From Candidatus Omnitrophota bacterium (GTDB lineage Bacteria; Omnitrophota; Gorgyraeia; Gygaellales; JAHJCI01): DNA of 35,185 nt. This document shows, one piece after another, positions 1 to 12,300 of this stretch; the first letter of the stretch is position 1, and each line of letters starts with the position of its first letter. The stretch spans positions 1 through 35,185 of the forward strand of contig JADHWR010000005.1 of assembly GCA_016783355.1 (NCBI GenBank), given 5' to 3'. Below the pieces are notes generated by a model that was given only the letters and a program-made list of their open reading frames with translations, was not told where the DNA came from and searched no databases. A program made the position numbers and the translations under genes.

Positions 1-360
1 ATGCTCAGGAAATGGGAAAGAAAATCAACCAAATCCACATCAGCACCAAGGGCGTTGACTTCCTCAATCTGAAGGCAACTGACTTTGATTCAATCGGCAC
101 AATCCTCTATGACAAGGAGGGCAATGCCAATCCTGAAAAGACATACGACTTCTTAAAGACAGTAGTTATTTATCGCGACTTATTGATTGATGCTCAGGAA
201 ATGGGAAAGAAAATCAACCAAATCCACATCAGCACCAAGGGCGTTGACTTCTTCAATCTGAAGGCAACTGACTTTGATTCAATCGGCACAATCCTCTATC
301 CTGAAGAGGGTGAGGCCAATCCTGAAAAGACATATCAGTTCTTTGAGGCAATAGTAATAT
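1..360 (+). repeat. 189-bp (63-aa) tandem repeat, about two copies visible, probably continuing upstream
   Basis: 1-109 is repeated at 190-298 (offset 189) with one mismatch noted (c63/t252): DAQEMGKKINQIHISTKGVDF[L/F]NLKATDFDSIGTILY; then NPEKTY shared. A degenerate third copy (INQKAAELEAQGMDLDNLRAEDLRKIESIIF) follows at about 400-485. Confidence 0.9.
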
Positions 361-3300
361 TTATAAATGAAAGGGGTGGCAGTGCATATATTAACCAGAA
401 AGCAGCTGAATTGGAAGCTCAAGGTATGGATTTAGATAATTTAAGAGCAGAAGATTTACGAAAGATTGAGTCAATTATTTTCAGTGCTGAATATTATGTC
501 GCGCTTGGATGGGAAGGATTAGGAGCAAGAAATTATAAAGAAACAGTCCAATGGTTAGAATCCATGTTTACCAATTTCCCTGACTGGGTAGAATTGGCAA
601 GAGAGCAACAGCAAAAGGCAGAAGCTCTCGGTAGATATCCTATTGCCTTAAGCGAACAGGATCTTAATGACATCTATGAACAGTATTGGGCACTATACCA
701 TTTAGGAACTGCTAAGTATATTCTTGTTGCTTCTTATGTGGAACTTTACAGGCAGAATCCTAAGCTTGAATACAGAGAAAAGGCTCTTGAGCATGCCAAG
801 GACATTGTTACCAACTACGCCTATGCTCAGGCTTGGGATACAAAAGGCTGGTTCTGGCCGATAATCGATGGCTTGGAAGATAACTATCCTGAATTATATA
901 ATGAAGCAGTAATGCAAAGCGGAATAGCCAAGCAGTTAAGTCTCTCGGAGCTCCTTAAGAGAGGTAGAGATAGCAAGACATCTCGTAACTATGTTCTTGC
1001 TGTTTATTACTATGAGAATGCATTAGAACGGGCCAAGCAGGAGAACAAAACCTCCTTAATCAAGACAATCAAGGAAGATTTCTCCTGCTGTAAAGCAATG
1101 GAATTATACGAACAGGCAAGGGAGACAATCTCAGACCAAGAAGCAGTTAATCTACTTAAAGATGCCCTAAAGGTATTAGAAGGCGCTCCTGAAGAACCAG
1201 CTTTCAAGAGATTAAAGAAAAACATTGACAGAGAGCTTAATCAGCGTCGAAAGAGATTAAAGATAAGAAAAGAAAATCCTGATATTTTTGACTCCATTGA
1301 TCAAGCAGATGAACTAATCCAACAGAACAAGTACAATCAAGGGCCAAAAATCAAGAGAAATCGCGACCAATCCAGCATTAAATCTTGGTTTAAGGGATTA
1401 TTTACTGTCCAGTCTGCGTGGGCAGAGCCGGTTGAGCAAAAGCCTATTTCAAGATTACCTCAAGAGGATACAATGGCTCAAGCAAGAGTTCAAACAAGAA
1501 TTTTGGGAAATCCCGGAGCATCATTTAGCATAGAGCAAGCCGAAATAGCGGGTAATGTTAATATTGTTCAGAAAAAGATTGAGTCTAAAATGCAAAAAGG
1601 TGAACTCCACAATAAGTCTCCACCTGAAGCAAATGTCGAAACCGAGTCTTCTCCAGAAACTAACCCTGAGATGGTGGAAATAAATAATAAGATTGGGCAA
1701 GAGGTAAAAGAGCTAAGATATAGCGAAGAGGTAGCCAGGGACTTTGTTGAAATGATTAATCAGTGGAAAGATGGAGAAGGAAGACAGGCGCTAACTTCCT
1801 GGAAGGCAGAACTTGCAGAAGCAAGAGAAGATTATCGAAATGGCAAAATAAGCTGCTCAAGGTTAGCGCAAATAGAAGAAGGCATAATCCGCCAGATGGC
1901 TGAGGTAATCAGCAGGGAAATTGAGAGAAATAATTATTGCCTATTCGTCGCAGATTTAGACAGGCTTATGAAAATCAAGGGAACCAATTGCACGGGATAT
2001 ACACAGGTTTTATATATTTTAGGAAAGACATTAGGGCTTTCTGCTAATCCTTTGGCTATTTATTGGGAGGATGGTACGCCACGCACAGAACTCGCCCACT
2101 TTAATTGCTTATTTACTCTTTCTAATGGAAAGAGCGTGTTAGTAGATTTGATGATGTCTCCGATTGTTATTAAGGCATTCGAATGGGAGAAGGAATTTAA
2201 GCAAGTAGGAGAATTTTATTTACCACGAGATACCACTTCTATACCAGAGTTTAAACGATATAGAAAATTAGAGGTTGGAGATAAACATAGTTTACTTCTT
2301 GGAATATTTGGCAATCGTAGTATGTCTTATGTGTTCTTTGAGTCTGTGATTATCGAAGCTGTCGATAAGGATATTAAAGCCCGTATCCAAGAAGATGAAA
2401 AGATACTTCGCCATTCCATGAAGTTCTCAGTAGATTCCTTTAAAAAGGGTGAGAAACCAGAAGGAAAGTGGTTTACCTATTATGTCCGCACGAACAAAAG
2501 GGAATTCGTTTATCAGGTTAGATTCATTGGTTCTTTTGATTTCCTCCAAACCTCTATTAGTTACAAAAATATTCAAGTGAAGTTACTGAAGATAATTCCG
2601 ATTCCTCAACCCAAGCCTAGCAAAACTCAACCTCAATCTAATAGAATTAAAGAAGTAGATAAAAAGAAGACTAATGACGGAGGCGTTTTAGGTGATGCCG
2701 TTTTGCAAGAAACCATATTCCGCTGCCAAGAGCAATCATCAATATTAAAAGAGAAATCATTGCTGCAAAAGGCATCTCATTCGGAGATTAATGGTGGGCA
2801 TGCTTCAAGCGATAGCGGTCAAGGAGAAACCAACCCAAGAATATCCCGGCAATCACAAAAATTCCTATTACAAAAACCATATTATTCATTACCTCCTTCT
2901 GGCGGTCGAATAATTACCCCAATTGCAAGAATTATTACTGCTCCAACAAAAATACTTAATTTAGTCCATAAGGGTAGATGCAATATTTCAGATGTACCCA
3001 GCGCAGCAATTAATAACAAGAATAAATGCGAGAAAGTTCCCGATAGATATTTTCTTCTTTCTGCATTCCAAAAAAGTTCCTCATCCACAACTAAACCTAT
3101 ACCACAGAGCGAGTCTGATGTCAAGGATATTTCAGTAGCAGAAGGAAAAGTTGTTCTTCCAAGAGATATCGAGCTTGTTGAGCAGAAGATTGGAGTGCAA
3201 AAAATAAGGGGTCCGCTTGAATCTTGGTTAGAACTCACCGCTACCTCTACCGAAGAAGCCCTGCGCGACCATAGGAGAGCTATTGCTTACTATGAAGGGT

Positions 3301-6300
3301 GGATAGAACCCCCTTCAGATATTAGTATACTCCATCAATTCAAAATCTGCGATATTTTAGCCAGACTCTATATAGAGGTTGATAGATACCAAGGAACTAC
3401 CGAAGGTTATGAGGAATTTTTAAGAGATGTTGTACCAGAAAACATAAAGAACTATTATATTGATCATAAAGAGGAGATTGGAAACCAGCCCCTCTCAGAA
3501 TTTATAGATATTTCAGAGTTTATAGAGGAGAAAAAGCAAAAAAGGGAAGAAAGCCGAATCCAGCTCAAGGACATCTATTCAAAAATAAAGCAATGGATTA
3601 TTGACAATTACCCATGGAGAAAGCAACGGCTATTGGAAAGAACTTTTAAATTGCCCGAACTTACAGAATCAGTTATGGAAAGGACTGAAGAGAAGAGGCT
3701 AAGGGAAATCAAGCCTACACCACCTGTGGATAGAAAGGAAATGTCAGGTGCATATTCTGCACGCGAAGTTCGGGAAGGACACTTTGGTATTGCTCGGCCA
3801 GGAGATGGAAGAACTCCCTATCTTCAAACATCGGATTTAACTTACTGTGTCGCTCTTACTCTCTATGACCCCAGCACAAAAACAGGATTGCTTGCCCATT
3901 TTAGTACGTGTTCTAATGTACCTAAATCGTTCGATAAAATCTTAGCTATGTTTAAGCGGGTAGGGGCTGATATTAATCGTCTTGAAGCAAGGGTTGTTGG
4001 AGGTCAAACAGGATTATCTGAAAAGTCTATGTCCTATATTCTTATACTTAATATTGTAGATAAATTAAAAGAAAACAATATCCCGATTAAAGAAAGAGAT
4101 ATTTTAGGCAATAGTTCCAGAGCCATAATGATGGATATTAATACTGGAGAAGTATATAACTATAGAGAAGCGATATTCAAAACTTCCCTATTAAAAGAGA
4201 AATCATTGCTGCAAAAGGCATTTCAATCGGAGATTAATGGTGGGCATGCTTCAGGCGATAGCGCTCAATACCAAACCAGATCAAAACTAGGAAAACAATA
4301 CTTAATACCGTTATTAAAACAAACATCTCAATCACCACCTTTATTCGAAAAGAAAATGCCTGCTGCAAAACAGGATATAGTTGAGAAGACAAACGTTATT
4401 TTAAGCCAGAATGAAAGTTCTACAAAAAGAGTTCCTATTAATGCTGCTCCTACAAGGAGTTGGAAGAGGTTAAGAAATGTTCTTCCTAATGCTTCTCTAC
4501 GTTTTTCTGACCAAAAAAGTTCCTCATCCACAACAAAATTTATACCACAGAGCGACTCTCGTGTCAAGGATATTCCAGTAACAGAAAGAAGGGTTATTCT
4601 TCCAAGGGGTATCGAACTTGTTGAGCAGAAGGTTAGAGTGCAAAAAATAAGGGGTCCGCCTGAATCTTGGTTAGATTTTCTTGTTCCCAATCTATGGGCG
4701 CAAGACGAGAATTTAGAACTCACCGCTACTTCTACTAAAGAGCTCTCCTCAGTAATCCTTTATCCCGCCAAAGAGAATCAAATTCGTTTAGGAACATTTA
4801 ATATTGAAAAATTCGGCAAAGATAACCCCTGGCAGCTTGAAAATGCGATTCGTATTCTAAAGAACTATGACCTTGTGGCAATACAAGAGGTGATGAATTA
4901 TGGTGTACCTAAAGGCCATCGTATTGGAAACAAAGGCATTGAGAAACTGAAAAAGCTTGTTCAATATTTAGGTGATGATTGGGGCTATGTTATTAGCCCT
5001 GAGCCTAAGGGAACGGAAAAAGCAGAAAGAAGTAAGGCCTACAGCAGTTTTGAATATTATGCCTTTATCTATCGAAAATCAAAACTCACCCTGATTGAGA
5101 ATTCTGATTATTTATGGGAAGAGACAGAGGAAACACAGTTTGACAGGACACCATTTATTGCCTCTTTCAAGGCAAAGAAAGGCAATCTTGATTTTACCTT
5201 GATTAGTCTCCATGCTGCTTCTCCCAGTGCAAAATGGCGTAGAGATGAAATTCGGTGCTTGGTTACTGTTTATGGACAGACTCAAGATAAACACCCCAGC
5301 CAGAAAGATGTAATCTTTGTAGGCGATTTTAATACACCGGCAGATAAAAAAGAATTTGATAATCTAAAGACTATCCCCACAATGACAAGCATCTTGACGA
5401 GTCGAGATAAAACAACAATTAATAAGATGACGGGCAAGTTCGCCAATCAATACGACACAATGTGGTATCAGGAAAAATATACAGGCGAAGATATTGTTCC
5501 CGGAAGCGGCCAGGTTCATCCTGTGTGGAAGGAGAATTTACTCTATCCCAGTAATATACTTGTGCCGGAGAAAGTTAAAGGCCCTGATATTGGCAGGTGG
5601 TTTTATTCAAGGTATGGCTCTGACCATTTACCGATTACAGCAGTTTTATATACTGATCGGGACACAGATAATTTTAGGGACAGTCCCTTTAATCTTCAGG
5701 GACAGTCTCCTGCTCGGGGAGGAGTCCCTTCAGAGCAAGAACAGTCTCCTTCTAAGCCAGCAGGGATCTTGGAGTTTTTAAAGAAAATCTTCAACAGCAT
5801 TTTCGGCATCCGAGATGCAGAGGCAGCACAGGAGACCAGGGACGAACTTTCCTTCCAGAGAGCACTGTTAGAAGTTTGTAAGAAACACGCAAACCAAGGC
5901 GTTGAGCTTGCGGCAAAGGAAATCCCGGCTATTGAGGCGAGAATCAAGGAATTAGAACAAGGCAGGGGTTCCTCAACCAAGCAGGTCATAGAAGAGGAGG
6001 TTGCTGAGGTCAAAATCCGCGGCCTTGCAGTTGACGAAAGACTCAGCCTTAAAGATATTCCTTTGCTTGAAGAATTAGGGGTAAATACAATCCGCACTTA
6101 CCTTCCAGTTACAGATAAGTCACTCTTAGATGCGCTTGCTAACGCCGGAATAAAGGCAATTATCGGTATTCCTTATAACACCTATGCCTATGATGATATT
6201 ATGGGTAAATTCTATCTTGGTCCACGGATAAATATTAAGGATAAAAGTTACCTAAAATATATTGAGAAGTTCAAGGAGCATCCTGCAATCTTAATGTGGG

Positions 6301-9300
6301 AACCTGGCAATGAGTACAATGCGCATCCTGAGTGGTTCGCAAGGGAGAAGAGGCGCGATGAAAAGGCATGGGAGGTTTGGCCACGGATTTTAGAAAAGAG
6401 TGCAGCATCCATCAAAAAGATAGATTCAAAGCATTTAGTCTCTACTGCTTGTGCCAATATACCAAGAAAGGAATATATTGAGAGCTGCCCTTCGGTAGAT
6501 GTGTGGGGATTGAATGTCTATTATAGAGATAGCCTTAAAGGCGTATTTGAGATTTGGTCAGACCTTTGCCAGCAGTTAGGAAGAGACATCCCAATGTATA
6601 TTTCAGAGTCAGGCGCAGACTCCTATGATAGCCGTCCGAATAAAAACAGGGAGGATGAAGAAATACAGGCAAAGACAAATTTAAAACTCTGGCAGGATGT
6701 AGTTAAAAATAGGGATACCTGTTTAGGTATTACCTTTATGAGTTTTAAAGATAACCCCAGAAAGAAAGGAAGCGCACAAAATGGCGAAGGCTTCCGTATG
6801 CGTGTTGCCCCGGATAATTTTGCCAATGAGAAATATTGGGGGTTTGTAAAGAGGGACGGCAGACCAAAGCAAGTTTACCTTGCTATGCAAAAACAATGGG
6901 CAAAGACCACGAAGCGCAAAGAACCAAAGCCAGTAGAAGCTCCTATAACAGCAAAAGAGGAAGAGGAGGAGATTCTTAGAAAACCAGAAAAAGAAATTAA
7001 GCCAGAAGTAACCAAGGTAGGCAAGAAGACTGATACAGAGTTGTTAAAAGAAAAGATAGAGGACTCTCAGAAGCAATTAAGCAGGCTTCTCTGGAGAGAG
7101 GTCCTTCCTGTAAGTCATCCTTCTGCGGCAAATTTAGAAGATGTAATGTTCGTTTATGACGCAGGGGTTTATTTAATTGCGCGTGTAACCGAAGGCAACT
7201 TCCAAGAGGCAAAGAGGGTTATTGGTATCCTTAATGACATCTGGCAGGAAGATGGGGAGAACTTCGAGGGATTTTATAACGCCTATGGAACTCTTTCTCA
7301 GTTGCCTATTTTAAAACAGGCAGACGCGGGTCCTAATGCCTGGTTGTTGCTGGGAATTACACAATATATTTATGCAACCGGAGATACTGAATACCTGCCA
7401 TTAGCAGGAGCAATTGCTGATTACCTCCTGTCTTTACAGGATAATGACTCTTCCCACAAGAATACTTATGGAGCATTAAGAATAAATCCAGAAGCAAAAT
7501 ATTTCTCAACAGAGAACAATATCTCTGCTTATGCGGCACTGCGCAATTTCTCTGATGTCGCTGCTTCGTATAATTTACCCCAGTCAGATAAATACAAGAC
7601 TGCTTATGGGAAGATTGAGAAATGGCTTGAGAAGACAAAGTATCCGCTGCAAAAAAAGACCACTAGCCTTGTTAATTTACACATCGGAGCATTTTCTGTT
7701 TTAAAACTTGGCCCAGAGACAAAAGTCTTGGGGATAACCCTCTTTAAGCCCAAACCTTCTTATTACTTCTATGCGGGCTATGATCAAGAAAAAGGAAAAT
7801 GGAATGATATGTTTGCTTCTGATGTTGGCCTCTGGATGATTAAGGCTTTTGAGCCAAAGAAACTAAAAGAGCTATTTAAGCTTTCAACAAAAGAGATTAA
7901 TCAGGTAATCGAAGAGCATTGCCAGGTAACTGTGGATTACGAGCATCCAGAGGAAGGCAAGATTCAAGCCACCTTGCTTGATTATACAGATAAAGAAGGA
8001 CGCCTGCGCACAGGAAGAGGGGAATTAGGCTCTGTTGAGTGGACTTTATTTAGCCAAAATCCTTCCTATGTAAGTGAAATTAAGAAACTGATGGATAAAG
8101 ATGGGTTCCTTCCTTATGCAACAGAGGGGTCCCAGCCCACAGGTTTTGGCTGGAATACACCAGGGAAGAAATCACTTATCTCTCGCCTCTGGTATGATTT
8201 AGCCATCAACGGAGAGAATCCATTTACCTTAAAGAAGGAGGCAAAGGAATTCAAATTAGATTATGAGCATTATAAGAAATATCGTTATCAGTATCAGCCT
8301 GATGAACAGGTGAAAAGAGCAATTGAGGGTATAATCGATGCAAAGAGATTTTATAATAAATTAATAAAAGACTTAAAAGATGCGGAAGACCCGCGCACAA
8401 CATTGGAACTTCTAACCTTGCCTTTGAACCTCTATCATTATTCTGGCTCGCCAATTTCAGCTAATATTTTCTCCGGAGACTTTAGCCTTGGCTTTGGCTT
8501 GGGTGGGCTATTTGGCAATGCCGCAGAGACAGGATTGATTATTCAGGATTTAGTTAATGGCGGAGTAGTATTTCCACCCTTAGCAATATACACACTCGTA
8601 GATAAGGCCTTAGAAATAATCAATGAACCATTGTTAATGCAAAAGATTAAGGAAGAAGGGGCAATTATCGAACTCTCGCAGCCCAAGGCAAATTTACTTG
8701 AGATTTCTATACTTTCTGAAGATAGGCCACTCGGGTTATCTTTACTTAAGAAGATAAAGATAGGTATGGATGTAAATAAGGTTGAGATAAACGGTAAGTC
8801 TCATTCCTTAGTTGATTTAAAACAGCCCCTAGAGGACCTCTTTAGAAAATCCTATCCCGCAATACTGATTCTCTCAGAACAGATGAAAACTGCTGATTTT
8901 GAAGCAAGATTCGACCCCCGGCTAAATTGTTCATATTTTCGGGTTTGCTCTGGAGAGTATCAATACATTGTCAGATTTAACTGGGAAGAGAATAATTCTG
9001 AGATTATTGCCAAACAGAGGATGTTTAATGAAAAAACAAGGAAATATCTCCAGGAATTAGGCTGGTGGCCACGGGGCTATGACCCGGAAAGTGTGAAGCC
9101 CAAGATATTTGCTATTGAAAATACAATTAGCGCAGTCCAGAAAGTGCCTTTGGTTTTTGAGGGCCAGATTTTAAAGATGGGTATTTACAAAGACCCAATT
9201 AAAGGCAAGGTTTCACTGATCGATTCTTTAAAAGATACACGCTTTGCTGTTCCTGTTCCAACAGACATACCTTATTATCCAATTTACTTTGAACCAGAAA

Positions 9301-12300
9301 CAGGCAAGATTATTGTGCCCTCGCTTAAAAATACCTTAATCTATGTTACCTTTAAGAGCGGCCATCCCTTAGAATTTGAAGGAGTATCTATTCCCGCTGC
9401 CTTTGCGAGGATAACTTCTGATATCGGAGCTTACTATTTTTACTCTTTAGATGATTTAGCAAAACTGCCCATTGAGGAACTAAAAAAGGATTTCAAGATA
9501 AATTATGGCAAGGAACTTGAGAAAGGAAAATACGAACACGAGATTAGTTTAACCAAAGGAACCTGGGTTACCTGGCAGGCACCCTTTGCTCGCCAGGTAG
9601 AAATAGTTAAAGATGGCGAAGTTACTAAGAAACTTATCCCTGCGGTGGTTGAATTTTCTCCTGATCAGAATATCAAGAATTGCATCTTATCTTTAAAGGA
9701 TGAAGGGGAAAATAAGATTTATAAATCTGAGCAGCCTTGGGGTTTTCGTCAAGAGACCCTAACCTACGAACAGAACGAAGAGTTCTGGAGCAAGTGGCAA
9801 GAAGATTATAATGAAAAGGATTGGCCTTTTATGAAGGAGCTCGATGAGAAGCTTAAAGAGGCATTTATTATACCACAAGTTGAGATTGAAGAGATAAAGA
9901 AGGCCCGGCCAGAAGGAAAGTCTCTTGGTTTTGAACCAGCCAAGGTAAAGATAAGGTTGGGTTGGCCAGCTACTGCAGACAAAAACTTAAAAGATGCAGG
10001 ATTATTACATAAGAGCTTTACCGTATCATTTGGCGAAATTGCCGGCATTAATTTAAAGAGAGCAACTGTTGTCAGAGATGAAGAAGGATATATTAAACCT
10101 TTGGCCTTGGAGGAAAAAGAAAAAGAGAAAATAGAAGGGTTTTTGTCAGATTGGCTATTACGTATGAAGGCATTAAGTTCTGTTGAGGGAGATGTTGAGC
10201 CAAGCAAAGAGTTATTCAAAGAGTGGGCTTTCTATCCTGATTTAGGCTGGAGACAGGTTCTTGCCTGGAGCCAGAAAAAAGAGGATGTAGAAAAAAGATT
10301 ATCCGGGTTATATAACTGGGGGATTACCAGTGAGCCGGGCGCAAAGACATTCAATACTTTAACCGAAGAAGAACACAATAATCTGCCTCGACTTTGTGAT
10401 TTAAGTCTTGAGCAGCGCAAGGCATTTGATATTGAGAAAGAGATTACTCCTTCCGGCACACTTTATCGCCATAAGGCAAACAAATTTTCTATTCCTCGTA
10501 ATTATTGGACAGATAATAAAGGCGAAGTCCACATTATTGATAAAGCTGACCAAATGCTTATTTTAGCATCTCCGAAGAACTTAGCCGAAGGACGATTTGT
10601 TGTTGTTACTGATTTAGGCAAAAAGGCGCTGGAGAAGAGAAAGACCCATTATTATGTGCTTTTAGTTGACAGCAGCGGTTATTATATCAAGCCCGAGGAG
10701 TTAACCACCAATTATTCTAAATACTACAAGTTATACAAAGACAGCGCAAGGATAATGCGCTTTGCCGTAGATGAGCAGAAACCACTCCGTTTTTATCTTA
10801 AACAACAAATAAGGAATTCTGAAGTAGAAGAGGTAATCAGTAATGAATTCTCTAATATTTATAGTCTTAATTCTGACGGCACGCCCGGAGAAAAAATTGC
10901 CCAAACAAAATTCATTACCCAAATAACTCTGCCCGGTGACCAAATTGCCAATATATTCAAGCGCACCGGTAAAGGAGCGAGAGTATATGGAGTGAAGCCG
11001 CAGACCGGAGAGGAGATTGTCCAATTCTATAGACGCCCTCAAATTATAAACAATGCAAGGATAGAAGGTCGTGTAGTTATTGGAACCAAGGAAGTAGAAG
11101 AAAAACCAATCTACTACTACGATAAAGATTATCAAATTTTAAGTTCTAAATTAGAGGCTCTAAATTCTGATAATGCCTCTGCTCTTATTGGCTGGGAAGT
11201 TACTACTGACGACAAAATCCAAGAAACAAACACGCAACAGTCTTACAAATGGATAATTATTGAGGAACTCGATTCTGACAGAAAGCCTGTCATTACTCGA
11301 GCAATTGATGAGGATGGCACAGAACGAGCAACAATATCTAAGCTCCCTGAGGGCGGATCTTCTATTGATATCATTGATTATGAAAATGGTGAAGTTATCA
11401 GAATAACTACTTATAGAAGCGCTAAGGACCAAGACACATATAACTTAATCGAAAGATTATCAACATTTACAGTATTTAAAGGCGATGAACTGCAGGCTGC
11501 CTTAAAGAATTTCAATACAACAAAAACTTCAATGCCAGATTTAAAGCTATATGGATTTGATGGTGCCCACCAGAACATTTTAGATGAATTAGGGAAAGAA
11601 TCAGGAGACTTAGAGATTTATGCTGGAAGACTTCATAAAGAAAATGGAGGTGATTTCATAGTTTATAGAATAAAAGACGATTATTTAGCCAGAATTATTG
11701 TCCAGAAAAATCCTGACGAAACCTGGCAATTGAATTTAAACTGGGATAAAAAAGGCCAGCCTACCAAATCAATAATCTTGTGGAATAACAAGGTCATTGC
11801 TTCTTTAAATACTGAGGGAACTATCGAAGCTAAGGATATTCCATTGATTAACCAATTGGCCAAAGCTTACCAAAAGGAAAAAGATAAGACATTATGGTCT
11901 GATACCAGAAAAATTAAAGTAGAAAAAGATACTTTATTATCTCATATCCGTCTTCATATATATAGAGTAAGAGGAACCGCCGATAACCCCAGCTTTACAG
12001 CAGAGGGCGGTAAATATGTTGACCTTTACTTATTGCCTAATGATCCTTCAGGAAGAGCTTTGTTTACTTATCTTACTATAGCTCATCCTAAAACCGGAAA
12101 GCCTGTAGAGAGTATTGTAGTAAATGAATGGTGGCGCACAGATACCAAAGCGCCATTTGGTATTTTGCCAGGAAGCTTTAGTGCGATAGAAAATAACGGA
12201 TGCGGTGAGTGCAAGGAGTTCGACAAAAAAGTAACTGTTAATGGAGCAGAAGGATATAGATATAAAGGAACAATTGGATACAAATATACAATTGCTAATT

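Noticed and set aside
1-360. CRISPR-like or direct-repeat array
   Set aside because: Repeat unit is 189 bp, in frame and protein coding with no spacers; it is a coding tandem repeat.
2668-2680. Possible terminator of the antisense operon (TCTTCTTTTTATC after C1 stop)
   Set aside because: Poly-T-like tract present on the reverse strand but no convincing GC-rich hairpin immediately upstream.
5494-5781. Plus-strand ORF of 95 aa in the track
   Set aside because: Out of frame with the EEP domain and linker that are convincingly encoded in the giant frame; no recognisable motif or supporting signal.
5696-6097. Minus-strand ORF of 133 aa
   Set aside because: Ser/Leu-rich antisense shadow of the linker and GH start; no Shine-Dalgarno, paralogous copy or TM/WFxxR pattern like the antisense cassettes.
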